Of a stretch of 64,000 bases of DNA, positions 16,236-25,061 are shown piece by piece (position 1 is the stretch's first letter; every line of letters begins with the position of its first letter). The stretch is taken from NCBI GenBank assembly GCA_964451305.1, contig CAYVHV010000016.1:1-64000 (forward strand), in the 5' to 3' direction. This DNA is from SHLQ01 sp964451305. GTDB lineage: Bacteria > Actinomycetota > Acidimicrobiia > Acidimicrobiales > SHLQ01. The notes under the pieces were generated by a model. The model searched no databases and had not been told where the DNA came from. It worked only from the letters and a program-made list of their open reading frames with translations. The position numbers and the translations under genes were made by a program.

Positions 16236-16676
16236 CTAGTTCCCCGGTGCAATTATGAGGTAGTTCTCCTCTTCGGGGCGCACCAGGCCAAACTCACGTG
16301 CCTCGAGCTCGATCTCAGCATCGCTACCCAACCGAGCGATCCGAGCTTCGAGTTCCGCATTCTCAGACCGCAGATCCGCGAGTTCTTCTTCGGCGCTCCG
16401 CAGTTCATTGCGTTGTTCGACGTAGCTCCCGGTTGGAAATACGCCGAAGACGAACACGGCAACGATGACGAGTCCGAGCACCATTCGCCCAACGACCTTG
16501 GTCGCTACACGGAGCATCCGATGTCCGTTGCTCGACGCGTCGACATCGACCTCCCAGCCCGAATGCCCGCGGCGGGCGCGGCTTTTCACCTGGTCGTGAT
16601 CTTGTGGGGTACGCCGCCGCGTCCCTGGACCCGGCCTCGTTGTTGACCCACGCGCCACCCGGCGCTGGGTCGTCAC
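16236..16676 (-). CDS. ftsB: FtsB/DivIC-like septum formation initiator
   Basis: The 146-residue bitopic protein has a basic cytoplasmic N-terminus, one transmembrane segment near 63-82 (MVLGLVIVAVFVFGVFPTG) and an extracytoplasmic coiled coil (EQRNELRSAEEELADLRSENAEL). It ends with EAREFGLVRPEEENYLI, a family hallmark. FtsB/DivIC forms the FtsQBL complex that activates septal peptidoglycan synthesis. Its GTG start overlaps the eno stop by 4 nt, so it is coupled to enolase. The gene normally next in Actinobacteria encodes DUF501. Here the cofactor module intervenes. Confidence 0.88.
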   Translation of the reverse strand: MTTQRRVARGSTTRPGPGTRRRTPQDHDQVKSRARRGHSGWEVDVDASSNGHRMLRVATKVVGRMVLGLVIVAVFVFGVFPTGSYVEQRNELRSAEEELADLRSENAELEARIARLGSDAEIELEAREFGLVRPEEENYLIIAPGN

Positions 16677-17950
16677 TGTCCGGCCAGCGCCGAACGACCT
16701 GGGTACACGGCAGAATCGCCGAGTTCGGCCTCGATCCGGATGAGCTGGTTGTACTTCGCGACGCGATCGGAGCGGGCTGGCGCACCGGTCTTGATCTGTC
16801 CGCTGTTCGTTGCCACTGCGAGGTCAGCAATGGTCGAGTCTTCTGTCTCACCAGAGCGGTGCGACATCACCGACGTGTACGCGTTCGAGGTTGCGAGGCC
16901 GACGGCGTCGAGCGTCTCGGTGAGCGATCCAATTTGGTTGACCTTGACGAGGATCGAGTTGGCAATACCTTCGTCGATGCCACGTTGCAAACGGCTCACG
17001 TTCGTGACGAAAAGATCGTCGCCAACGAGCTGAATCTTGCCGGCGACGGCGTCGGTGAGTTCTTTCCAGCCGTCCCAGTCTTGCTCGTCGAGACCGTCCT
17101 CGATCGACACGATTGGATACTTGTCAGCGAGCTCGGCGAGGTAGCCGGCCATTTCTGAAGGGGTCAAGCTGCGGCCCTCACCGGCGAGTTCGTACTTGCC
17201 GTCCTTGAAGAACTCCGATGCTGCGACGTCCATGGTGAGCGAGATGTCGTCGCCGGGAGTGAACCCGGCCTTCTCGATTGCTTCCATGAGCAGCTGCAAC
17301 GCCTCTTCGTTGGACCCGAGGTTTGGCGCAAAGCCACCCTCGTCACCAATGGCGGTGGACAGTCCACGGTCGTGAAGCACTCCCTTGAGGACGTGATATG
17401 TCTGCACTCCCCAGCGCAAACCCTCGGAGAACGAGGAGGCACCGATTGGCATCAGCATGAACTCTTGGAGGTCGATGTTGTTGTCTGCGTGCTCTCCACC
17501 GTTGAGCACGTTCATCATCGGAACCGGCAGGGTGTGGGCGTTTGGTCCACCGACGTAGCGGTAGAGCGACAGTCCAGTTTCAGCGGCCGCTGCGTGAGCG
17601 GTTGCGAGCGAGATACCGAGGATGGCATTTGCGCCACATCGACCCTTGTTTTCGGTGCCGTCGGCGGCGTTCATTGCCGCGTCGACGCCGCGCTGGTTGG
17701 TGACGTCGAGACCAATAACAGCCTCTGCGAGGTCGGTGTTGACGAATCCAACGGCGGTCAGAACACCCTTGCCCATGTAGCGATCGCCGCCGTCGCGAAG
17801 CTCGACGGCCTCGAACTGTCCGGTGGACGCGCCGCTCGGCACCATGGCGCGACCGGTCGCACCAGACTCGGTCGTCACGGTTACTTCGACGGTGGGGTTG
17901 CCACGGCTGTCGATGACTTCAAGACCTACGACCGACTCAATGTTGGACAC
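16673..17950 (-). CDS. eno: Enolase
   Basis: Enolase converts 2-phosphoglycerate to phosphoenolpyruvate in glycolysis. The 425 residues match bacterial enolases. Visible hallmarks are SRGNPTVEV near residue 14, VPSGASTG near 37, the metal ligands in DVAASEF, SIEDGLDE and GDDLFVTN, and the C-terminal SHRSGETEDSTIADLAVA and AKYNQLIRIE segments. The start is a GTG at 17950, with AGAGGAG about 8 nt upstream. Two hairpins sit immediately upstream of that ribosome-binding site. Confidence 0.97.
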   Translation of the reverse strand: MSNIESVVGLEVIDSRGNPTVEVTVTTESGATGRAMVPSGASTGQFEAVELRDGGDRYMGKGVLTAVGFVNTDLAEAVIGLDVTNQRGVDAAMNAADGTENKGRCGANAILGISLATAHAAAAETGLSLYRYVGGPNAHTLPVPMMNVLNGGEHADNNIDLQEFMLMPIGASSFSEGLRWGVQTYHVLKGVLHDRGLSTAIGDEGGFAPNLGSNEEALQLLMEAIEKAGFTPGDDISLTMDVAASEFFKDGKYELAGEGRSLTPSEMAGYLAELADKYPIVSIEDGLDEQDWDGWKELTDAVAGKIQLVGDDLFVTNVSRLQRGIDEGIANSILVKVNQIGSLTETLDAVGLATSNAYTSVMSHRSGETEDSTIADLAVATNSGQIKTGAPARSDRVAKYNQLIRIEAELGDSAVYPGRSALAGQ

Positions 17951-17965
17951 GATGAATGCTCCTCT

Positions 17966-18000
17966 GTCGCGACGCTTCGCGACGATCCGATGTTTCGGAT
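17966..18000 (-). promoter_or_regulatory. Two hairpins in the eno 5' leader
   Basis: A perfect 7-bp stem with 4-nt loop (17966-17972 with 17977-17983) and a perfect 6-bp stem with 4-nt loop (17985-17990 with 17995-18000) are stacked one base apart. They begin directly upstream of the AGAGGAG ribosome-binding site. They could stabilise the mRNA or affect translation. No known riboswitch is recognised. Confidence 0.4.
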
Positions 18001-18060
18001 ACCAAAACTACACGCTTCGGGAGGCTGTGGTACCGATCTCTGCGAGGAGAGTCGATGAGT

Positions 18061-19035
18061 TCAGCAACGGCGCTCGTAAGCGGACTCGGCAAGGTCGTCA
18101 ATGGTGAAGAATCCAGCTTCTGCAGCGACACGAGCGTGTTCGACGAGGAGGTACAAAAGGTCGGCGAGCCCATCTTCGAGATCAAACTCGGCATCGTCGA
18201 CCCCAGCGACGACCTGATCGATTGCCACGAGCACCGCATCTGCCGTTGTTGGGATCGATGATCGAAGTGTCTGGAGCGAATCGTGCAGGCTCTGCGGAGA
18301 GGATTCTCGCAACTCGCGGATTCGCTCATCGAGCCGGCGAAATGCCGCCCCGAGTGGTTGAGCGAGGCGCGGAATCCACAAGGACGTCAGGTGATCGGGC
18401 TCGACCGATGTCCGAAGATCAGCCCATAACGCAACCTCGACGTTCTCGTCTGGGGTCCCGAGCCCCTGAAGGATGGTGACCGAGTCCGGGGCCACGTCAT
18501 CGAGCAGAGTGATGACATCGTCGAGCACCTCCGGTGAGTGAACCTGAGTGATGAGCATGGGTCCAACTCGTCCAGCGGCCTGCGTTGCGAGCGCGAGCGC
18601 ATCGACGATTGTGACCGATTCGGCCATTGGGTCGATACCCAGCGCGTTCCAGCACAAGTCGATGAAGGCCATTGCGGCACGTATATCGAGTGTGATCTCG
18701 CCCGACGCAACGGCGCCATGTGCGCGGAGCATCTCGACGGTGCGCTCGGCGACCGCCGGCGAACCCGGCACGGCATAGACCACGGTTCCGTGCTGGCGTG
18801 CAAGGTCGATGAGCGACCATGTGATCGCCGCATAGACCTCGTCGAAGGATCCGAGTGACTCATAGAGCGAGTCGAACGAGCCAGCGATTGCAAGGCCTGC
18901 TGCTGCAGGGTGCCGTTCGGTTCGCAGCCACACTGGAGCCGGCCCACCGAGCAGTTCGATGCTCTCGGCCGTCAAATACTCCGGACCGGCCGGACCGAGG
19001 CCAACAACGGTGATGGTTGCATTCGATGACGCCAT
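18061..19035 (-). CDS. mazG: MazG-like protein with N-terminal tetrapyrrole-methylase-type domain
   Basis: The first part of this 324-residue protein has the SAM-dependent tetrapyrrole methylase fold (ITVVGLGPAGPEYLT near 8-22, VVYAVPGSPAVAERTVE near 85-101). The C-terminal part, with DGLADLLYLLVEHARVAAEAGFF near 292-314, resembles the second half of a MazG nucleotide pyrophosphohydrolase helix bundle. YabN-type fusions are usually near 480 residues, so most of the MazG unit is missing and the EExxE metal site is not visible. Hydrolase activity is doubtful. It occupies the mazG position between mfd and eno seen in other Actinobacteria. Confidence 0.7.
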   Translation of the reverse strand: MASSNATITVVGLGPAGPEYLTAESIELLGGPAPVWLRTERHPAAAGLAIAGSFDSLYESLGSFDEVYAAITWSLIDLARQHGTVVYAVPGSPAVAERTVEMLRAHGAVASGEITLDIRAAMAFIDLCWNALGIDPMAESVTIVDALALATQAAGRVGPMLITQVHSPEVLDDVITLLDDVAPDSVTILQGLGTPDENVEVALWADLRTSVEPDHLTSLWIPRLAQPLGAAFRRLDERIRELRESSPQSLHDSLQTLRSSIPTTADAVLVAIDQVVAGVDDAEFDLEDGLADLLYLLVEHARVAAEAGFFTIDDLAESAYERRC

Positions 19036-19062
19036 CTTTCAACCCACAGCCACGGGGCTGGG

Positions 19063-20085
19063 CTAGTTTGCGTCGACGGTAAGGGTGACTGGGTTCCACT
19101 CACCGAGTTCGTCCGAGACGAAAACGCCGTTGGTGAACGTTGCGACTTCGCTCCGTATCGAGTCGATGACATCGAGGTTGTCGGGCCCGGCCGGATCGAG
19201 GAGGAATCCATCGGTGAGGGCATTTGCGTCAGATGCAGCGTCTCCGCCGAGGAGCCGGTCGGCGAGGATCAGGTTGCGCAGCGCGAAGAACTCAACGTTT
19301 GTCAGCCCCGCGATTTCGCCACTTTGGAGAAGTGCACCCATCTCGTCGCCCAGAGCAGCCTTGGCGTCGATCAGCTGAACATCGTCTGCCCGAGCCGAGA
19401 GAAGCGCATTACTACGAATGTGCATCGTGGCGAGTCGGCGGATCGAAGCATCGTCGCTGCCCGCCAGAACATTTGCGATACCGACGAGCTGGACTTCGGT
19501 GAGCGAGGCACCCGGCTGGGTAACCGAGAGGTTCAGATCGTTGGCCGTAACGGTGAACGTGTCGTCGTTCCACTCACCAATTCGTGATTCGACCTCGAAG
19601 TCGTCTGCGAACTCAGAAAGGATCGCTGCTTGCCCGTGGAACTCAAGATCGACGGATGGCTCAAGCGATCCGAGACGTTCGAGTCCGATCAGCTGCTGCA
19701 CGAGATTGATTTCAACGAGGGCCTCGAACTCAGGGCTATCGAACTCAAGAAAGCTGAACTCGCCGTCGGTCATTTGACGGGTGACATCATCTTGAATAGA
19801 TCCACGAAGCCCGTCGGGAATCTCAATGCCCTCGGACTCGAAGTAGTCCAGAAATGCTGCGCTTCGCAGATACGCCGTGCTGACGCTGCGTAAGAGGTCT
19901 CCCTGGACCGCAGGGGTGTCAGCATTCCCTTGGAATGCTGCTGCCAAGGTAACGACCTGGTCTCGGCTAAGCGAGCTGTCCCCGGCGTCGATCGAGACGC
20001 GAGAACCGCCCGCACACGCGCTGATGGCAACAACAAAGAACAGGGTGAGAGAAAGTCGACGAATCACAGGTGGCAGTTTACTCAT
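19063..20085 (-). CDS. SurA-N-like lipoprotein with duplicated module
   Basis: The 340-residue lipoprotein has a basic N-terminus, a hydrophobic stretch and the lipobox AISAC with Cys24, so it should be anchored outside the membrane. The mature part contains two copies of one helical module. SLSRDQVVTLAAAF and SLTEVQLVGIANVL start them, and GEWNDDTFTVTA and GEWNPVTLTVDA end them. This is the SurA-N-like chaperone region, with no parvulin isomerase domain. Such lipoproteins occur between mfd and mazG in other Actinobacteria. The ATG at 20085 overlaps the mfd stop by 8 nt. A role in folding secreted proteins is inference. Confidence 0.75.
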   Translation of the reverse strand: MSKLPPVIRRLSLTLFFVVAISACAGGSRVSIDAGDSSLSRDQVVTLAAAFQGNADTPAVQGDLLRSVSTAYLRSAAFLDYFESEGIEIPDGLRGSIQDDVTRQMTDGEFSFLEFDSPEFEALVEINLVQQLIGLERLGSLEPSVDLEFHGQAAILSEFADDFEVESRIGEWNDDTFTVTANDLNLSVTQPGASLTEVQLVGIANVLAGSDDASIRRLATMHIRSNALLSARADDVQLIDAKAALGDEMGALLQSGEIAGLTNVEFFALRNLILADRLLGGDAASDANALTDGFLLDPAGPDNLDVIDSIRSEVATFTNGVFVSDELGEWNPVTLTVDAN

Positions 20086-23000
20086 CGTCTGGGGGCAGAA
20101 GGTCGTCGAGGGCCGTGACGATGTTCTGGGCAATGTTGCCCTTCTTCATCCCGAGTTGGAGGAAGCCTCCATCGGCTGGTTTATACACGGAATGTTTATA
20201 GATCCGATCGAGCCGAATCTGCTTGGACGTCGGCAGTTCGATCGGCGACATCCGCACAACAAAGTCCGGACCGCCAAAGCCCGGGCCCTTACCTACGGTC
20301 AATTCGGTTATGCCAATCCGGAGGCATGCTGAGCGAACGCGAGCGACGTCGAGCAAGTTCTCCGCAGGCTCGGGGATCGGCCCATACCGGTCGACCCACT
20401 CCGCTCCGATGTCGGCGACCTGGTCGGCGGTCTTGACCGCTGCGAGACGGCGGTACGCCTCGAGGCGCTGGTCTTCGGTCTCCATGTAGGTGTCCGGCAG
20501 GAACGCCTTGACAGGCAATTCGACCGAGAGTTCATCGACCTCTTCGATGGTTTCGCCCTTCAGCTCACTCACTGCTTCTGTCACCATCTGGCAATAGAGG
20601 TCGTAGCCGACGGCTGCGATGTGTCCCGACTGCCCGGTGCCGAGCAGGTTGCCCGCACCACGAATCTCGAGATCTCGCATAGCGATTTTGAATCCCGAAC
20701 CGAGCTCGGTCGCCTCGCCGATCGTCTTGAGGCGCTCATAGGCCTGCTCGGTAAGCGACTTATCGGGCGGGACCATCAGGTAGGCGTACGCCCGCTGTCC
20801 AGATCTGCCGACTCGCCCTCGGAGTTGGTGCATTTGGCCAAGGCCAAGCAGGTCGGCACGATCGACAACCAGGGTGTTCACCGACGGCATGTCGATGCCG
20901 GTCTCGATGATCGTCGTGCACACGAGCACATCGAACTCACCATCCCAGAAATCGAAGACGACCTGTTCGAGGCTCGCCTCGTCCATCTGCCCGTGCGCGA
21001 TCGCAACCCGGGCTTCGGGGACCATCTCTCGCACCTTGGCCGCGGTGTGTTCAATATCGAGCACACGGTTGTGAACGAAGAAGACCTGACCCTCACGCAA
21101 GAGCTCTCGTCGGATCGCTTCTGCGATTGCGCGATCGCTTTGTTCGCCGACGTAGGTCAGAATCGGCTGACGCTCCGACGGCGCGGTCGACAACAGCGTC
21201 ATGTCCCGGATGCCGGTTAGGCTCATCTCGAGCGTTCGCGGTACCGGAGTCGCCGTCAACGTCAGCACGTCGACGTCGGTTCGCAGCGTCTTGATCTTCT
21301 CTTTGTGCTTGACGCCAAAGCGCTGTTCTTCATCGACGACGAGCAGACCGAGGTCCTTGAACTTCACGTCTTGATTGAGCATCCGGTGCGTGCCGATGAG
21401 GATGTCGACCTTGCCTTCGTTCGTCTCTTCGATGATCTTCTTGGCCTGGCCAGTCGTGAGGAACCGGCTGAGCACCTCCACGCGTAACGGGAAGCTGGCA
21501 AATCGTTCGGAGAACGTCTGATGGTGCTGTTGGGCAAGCAGCGTTGTCGGCACGAGGACAGCGACCTGCTTGCTGTCTTGCACCGCCTTAAACGCAGCCC
21601 GGATCGCGACCTCGGTCTTGCCGAAACCAACATCGCCGACGACGAGCCGGTCCATTGGATACGGCCGTTCCATGTCGGCTTTGACGTCGGTGATTGCGAC
21701 CAGCTGGTCTGGGGTCTCTTCGTAGGGGAAGGAATCTTCGAGCTCGGCTTGGAATGGCGTGTCGGGCGCGAATGCATGCCCCTGCGCGTTGACTCGCTTT
21801 TGGTAGAGGACGACGAGTTCCTGCGCGATCTCACTGACCTCGGAACGAACCTTTGCCTTTGCCTTGGACCAGTCGCTGCCACCCATTTTCGACAGCGTCG
21901 GGCTATCGCCGCCGGTGTAATGACGAACCGATGCGATCTGATCGGTTGGAATGTAGAGCTTGTCGTCCCCGCGGTACGCGAGCAGTAGGTAGTCCCGCTC
22001 GACTCCCCCGATGGCCCGAGTGACCATGCCGGTAAAGCGTGCAACACCATGCTGGTGGTGCACGACGTAATCGCCCGGAGCGAGGTCATCGAAGGTGTCT
22101 TGTGACGTATTCGCCCGCTTGCGAGCCTTGCGGTGTGTTCGTCGACGGCCGGTGAGATCGGACTCGCTCATGACGGCGAGCTTGGACGACGTAAAGACCG
22201 CCCCGCGTTCGAGCGGCGCGACGACGATGCCCGATGCTCCAGCCTTCGCCTCCGCCAAAGAATCGAGCACAGGCAGGTGAATGCCGTGATCGGCGAGCAG
22301 CACAGCGAGGCGAGGCGCGGTACCGGTGCCGTCTGCACCGATGACGATCTGGAAACCATCGCTCGTGAGCTGGTGCAGCTGGTTGATGAGCGGAGGCGGG
22401 TCGCCGAGCGGGGTCTCCCACCCTGTGGCAGCGACGACGGAGACCTCGGGCCCCTCGGGAGCGGTGGTCATTGTCCACACCGGACACTCCGAGTGCTGCA
22501 AGATCCGATCGAAGGGGACGTGTAGCCGCGGGAACTCTTCCTCTGCCTCGTCGCCCTCACCGATTGCACCCCATGTGCGTGCGAGCGTGTTTGCGAGATC
22601 CGCTTCTTCGTTGCCGATGTCGGCCGCTCGATCGCGAAGCCGTCGCGGTTCAAGAAGTACGACGAGCGAGTCAGCGCCGACATGGTCGATCAATACCGAG
22701 TCGCGATCGGTGAGCCACGGCAACCATGACTCCATACCGTCGAAGAATTCTCCGTCGGAGAGACGTTCCCAGTGTTCGCGTCCCCACGGTTCGGAGGCAA
22801 CGAGGGCTCGAGCGCGCTCCGCGATGGCCTCTGAGGCAACCACTTCCCTCGCGGCGTGGATGACGACCTCTGATCGGGTCACGGTGGAACGCTGGTCGTT
22901 CACACCAAACTCGCTCAACCTGTCGACCTCGTCGCCCCAAAGATCGATACGGACCGGCGCGTCGGCGGTGCTCGGGAAAACATCCACAATCGATCCGCGA

Positions 23001-23578
23001 ACGGCGAAGTGACCACGCGATTCGACCTGGGACTCACGGCGGTATCCGGAATCGACCAACAGCCGTGAAAGGTCTGCAAGGTCGATCTGGTCGCCAACTC
23101 CAACGATGATCGGTTCGAGATCGTCAACGCCTGGACCGAGCCGTTGCACGAGCGACCGAGCGCTCGCGACAACAACCTGTGGAGACCGTGAAGGGTCTTG
23201 CAGCCGCCAGAGCACTTCAAGGCGACGACCCATGGTTTCGACGTTCGGGCTGATTCGTTCAAACGGGAGGGTTTCCCATGCGGGGAAAAGCGCGACGGCT
23301 TCGTCGCCGAGGTACATGGCGAGGTCTGCCCGCAGGCGTTCTGCCTCGGTAGACGTTGGCACGCAGACGACGACGGGCACCCGCCCACTTTGGTCAGCAA
23401 TGGTGGCGAGCGAGAGTGCCCTGCCCGCTTCGGGGACGGCGAGGAGCGCACTCCGTTTGCCGAGTGACCTGATAATCCCGGGGTCATCGGCGAGGCCACG
23501 AACGAGTGCCTTAAGCGGTGGGGCGGTCATATCGCTGTGTGATGACCCAGACATGTCGACCGTCGTTGATTCAGCCAT
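20078..23578 (-). CDS. mfd: Transcription-repair coupling factor Mfd
   Basis: Mfd removes RNA polymerase stalled at lesions and recruits UvrAB. The 1166 residues contain a UvrB-like N-terminal region, a CarD-like polymerase-interaction domain (DLAPGDYVVHHQHGVARFTGM near 510), RecG-like translocase motifs (VGDVGFGKTEVA near 660, VVDEEQRFGVKHKEK near 760, TATPVPRTLEMSL near 790, GRVGRSGQRAYAY near 930) and the C-terminal autoinhibitory domain. It overlaps pth upstream by 8 nt and the SurA-like lipoprotein gene downstream by 8 nt, so the three are likely co-translated. Confidence 0.97.
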   Translation of the reverse strand: MAESTTVDMSGSSHSDMTAPPLKALVRGLADDPGIIRSLGKRSALLAVPEAGRALSLATIADQSGRVPVVVCVPTSTEAERLRADLAMYLGDEAVALFPAWETLPFERISPNVETMGRRLEVLWRLQDPSRSPQVVVASARSLVQRLGPGVDDLEPIIVGVGDQIDLADLSRLLVDSGYRRESQVESRGHFAVRGSIVDVFPSTADAPVRIDLWGDEVDRLSEFGVNDQRSTVTRSEVVIHAAREVVASEAIAERARALVASEPWGREHWERLSDGEFFDGMESWLPWLTDRDSVLIDHVGADSLVVLLEPRRLRDRAADIGNEEADLANTLARTWGAIGEGDEAEEEFPRLHVPFDRILQHSECPVWTMTTAPEGPEVSVVAATGWETPLGDPPPLINQLHQLTSDGFQIVIGADGTGTAPRLAVLLADHGIHLPVLDSLAEAKAGASGIVVAPLERGAVFTSSKLAVMSESDLTGRRRTHRKARKRANTSQDTFDDLAPGDYVVHHQHGVARFTGMVTRAIGGVERDYLLLAYRGDDKLYIPTDQIASVRHYTGGDSPTLSKMGGSDWSKAKAKVRSEVSEIAQELVVLYQKRVNAQGHAFAPDTPFQAELEDSFPYEETPDQLVAITDVKADMERPYPMDRLVVGDVGFGKTEVAIRAAFKAVQDSKQVAVLVPTTLLAQQHHQTFSERFASFPLRVEVLSRFLTTGQAKKIIEETNEGKVDILIGTHRMLNQDVKFKDLGLLVVDEEQRFGVKHKEKIKTLRTDVDVLTLTATPVPRTLEMSLTGIRDMTLLSTAPSERQPILTYVGEQSDRAIAEAIRRELLREGQVFFVHNRVLDIEHTAAKVREMVPEARVAIAHGQMDEASLEQVVFDFWDGEFDVLVCTTIIETGIDMPSVNTLVVDRADLLGLGQMHQLRGRVGRSGQRAYAYLMVPPDKSLTEQAYERLKTIGEATELGSGFKIAMRDLEIRGAGNLLGTGQSGHIAAVGYDLYCQMVTEAVSELKGETIEEVDELSVELPVKAFLPDTYMETEDQRLEAYRRLAAVKTADQVADIGAEWVDRYGPIPEPAENLLDVARVRSACLRIGITELTVGKGPGFGGPDFVVRMSPIELPTSKQIRLDRIYKHSVYKPADGGFLQLGMKKGNIAQNIVTALDDLLPPDDE

Positions 23579-24182
23579 GGTTGACGTCGTTCATCACCGA
23601 TTCGGCATGCTCTCGAAGAAGTCGTTCAGCAACGTCAGCCGCTTTCTCGATCTCGATATCGAGATCGATTCGTTCGGCCTTACCGGGCCGGCGAAGCACA
23701 TAGTCCGATACCGACTGGCTGCCGGGTGGGCGACCTATGCCGATTCGAAGACGAACAAAGTCTTGAGTCTGCGTGTGCCTTTTGATCGACTTGAGTCCAT
23801 TGTGTCCGGCCAGCCCGCCACCGATCTTTAGCTTGGAGCGACCGACCTCGAGGTCGAGCTCGTCGTGGATGATCAGCATTTCGGCTGGATCCTCGATCCC
23901 GTAGCGAGATGCGAGGTCACGAACGCTACGACCGCTGTGATTCATGAATGTCTGCGGGAAGGCAATCGCCATACGAAACTCGCCAAAGCGAATCTCGGCG
24001 GTGAGTGCGGCCTGTCGGCCGGGTTTCAGCTTTTCACCATGGCGCGCAGCGAGCACCTCGATCACTTCGGCGCCAACGTTGTGGCGCGTTCCGTCGTACT
24101 TGTCGCCGGGGTTCCCCAGGCCGACCACGAGTAGGTCGGCTGGGGTCCCAGAACGTTCTGCTGATTTTTTGCGGCCAAACAC
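23571..24182 (-). CDS. pth: Peptidyl-tRNA hydrolase
   Basis: Pth releases tRNA from prematurely terminated peptidyl-tRNA. The core starts with LLVVGLGNPGDKYDGTRHNVG, which carries the catalytic histidine, followed by FMNHSGRSV and a GGGLAGHNGLKSI basic region. I prefer the GTG at 24182 (203 residues) because AGGA lies 4 nt upstream. A TTG at 24221 would add 13 residues without a ribosome-binding site. The gene lies between rplY and mfd, as in other Actinobacteria, and overlaps mfd by 8 nt. Confidence 0.93.
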   Translation of the reverse strand: MFGRKKSAERSGTPADLLVVGLGNPGDKYDGTRHNVGAEVIEVLAARHGEKLKPGRQAALTAEIRFGEFRMAIAFPQTFMNHSGRSVRDLASRYGIEDPAEMLIIHDELDLEVGRSKLKIGGGLAGHNGLKSIKRHTQTQDFVRLRIGIGRPPGSQSVSDYVLRRPGKAERIDLDIEIEKAADVAERLLREHAESVMNDVNHG

Positions 24183-24236
24183 GTCGTCCTGCCCAAATGT
24201 TGGCGGTTGGGGCGAACCCAACTGGCCGAGCGTGAA

Positions 24237-24911
24237 TTAGCTGTCGTCGCCGTCGGAGGCGTCGTCGCCACCGTCGCCTTCGGACTCGCCCTCTGCACCC
24301 TCTTCGCCTTCGGCAACTTCGGCCTCGTCTTCGGCGCGCATTGCTTCGATGGTCGAACGGGTCACGACTGCGGTTGCGACGGTCTCGTCACCGTCGACTG
24401 CAGCGCGAACACCCTCTGGAAGCTCGACGTCGTCGACCGTGATGGTCGAACCAACTTCGAGGCTCGAGATGTCGGCGGTGAGTTCGGTTGGGATCGAGTC
24501 TGGCTTGGAGAGGACGGGAAGCGAGAACATGGTCTGATCGACCATGCCCGAAACCTGAGTAACTTCGCGAGCTTCACCGATGAGGATGACGGGTACTTCG
24601 ACCTCGACCTCTGCGTTTGGATCGAGACGGATGTAGTCGACGTGGATGACGTCACGGCGCGTTGGGTGACGCTGGATGTCCTTGACGATCGACAGCTGCT
24701 TTTCGCCATCGATGTCGAGGGTGAGCAGCGCGTTGACGCCGGCGTCGGTGATCAGCGCCTTGCGCAGTGCTGGCCATTCGACCGCTACGGCAACCGATTC
24801 CTTGCCAAGGCCGTAGACCACGCCGGGGACCATGCCCTCAGCGCGGAGCCGACGGCTCGATCGTGTTCCGGTCGAACGACCGGTGTGTGCAGTGAGAAGT
24901 AGCTCGCTCAT
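24237..24911 (-). CDS. rplY: 50S ribosomal protein L25/general stress protein Ctc
   Basis: This 224-residue protein is the long Ctc/TL5 form of bL25, which binds 5S rRNA. The L25 domain (RSSRRLRAEGMVPGVVYG, RHPTRRDVIHVDYIRLD) covers about 1-95 and a beta domain follows to about 185. The last 35 residues are very acidic and Gly-rich (EGEEGAEGESEGDGG), a low-complexity tail. AAGGA lies 8 nt before the ATG. It precedes pth by a short gap, in an arrangement common to many bacteria. Confidence 0.95.
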   Translation of the reverse strand: MSELLLTAHTGRSTGTRSSRRLRAEGMVPGVVYGLGKESVAVAVEWPALRKALITDAGVNALLTLDIDGEKQLSIVKDIQRHPTRRDVIHVDYIRLDPNAEVEVEVPVILIGEAREVTQVSGMVDQTMFSLPVLSKPDSIPTELTADISSLEVGSTITVDDVELPEGVRAAVDGDETVATAVVTRSTIEAMRAEDEAEVAEGEEGAEGESEGDGGDDASDGDDS

Positions 24912-24994
24912 GGCGCCATCCTTCGTCTAGTTGGGTTGTAAGAACTCGCTAAGGCTACCGGCAGCATTCGCCAAGCCAACCGCCAACACAAGAC

Positions 24995-25047
24995 TTGGGG
25001 TCTGACCCCAAATCGAAGCCTCGATCGAAGCCGGTGGTGTGACCGGC
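24995..25047. other. Hairpins between prs and rplY
   Basis: The 150-bp gap between prs and rplY holds a 7-bp perfect stem TTGGGGT/ACCCCAA with a 3-nt loop (24995-25011) and a second 6-bp stem GCCGGT/ACCGGC (25030-25047). Neither has a T-run after it on the minus strand. They may terminate prs transcription weakly or act as processing sites. Confidence 0.35.
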
Positions 25048-25061
25048 CTCCGAGGGGCAAT

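Noticed and set aside
9705..16676. CO dehydrogenase structural genes expected beside coxD, coxE and xdhC
   Set aside because: No reading frame in the region has the molybdopterin, FAD or 2Fe-2S subunit motifs, so none was reported.
24995..25011. TTGGGGT/ACCCCAA hairpin as part of a REP or insertion element
   Set aside because: Only one copy is seen in the window and no transposase is nearby. It is listed simply as a hairpin.
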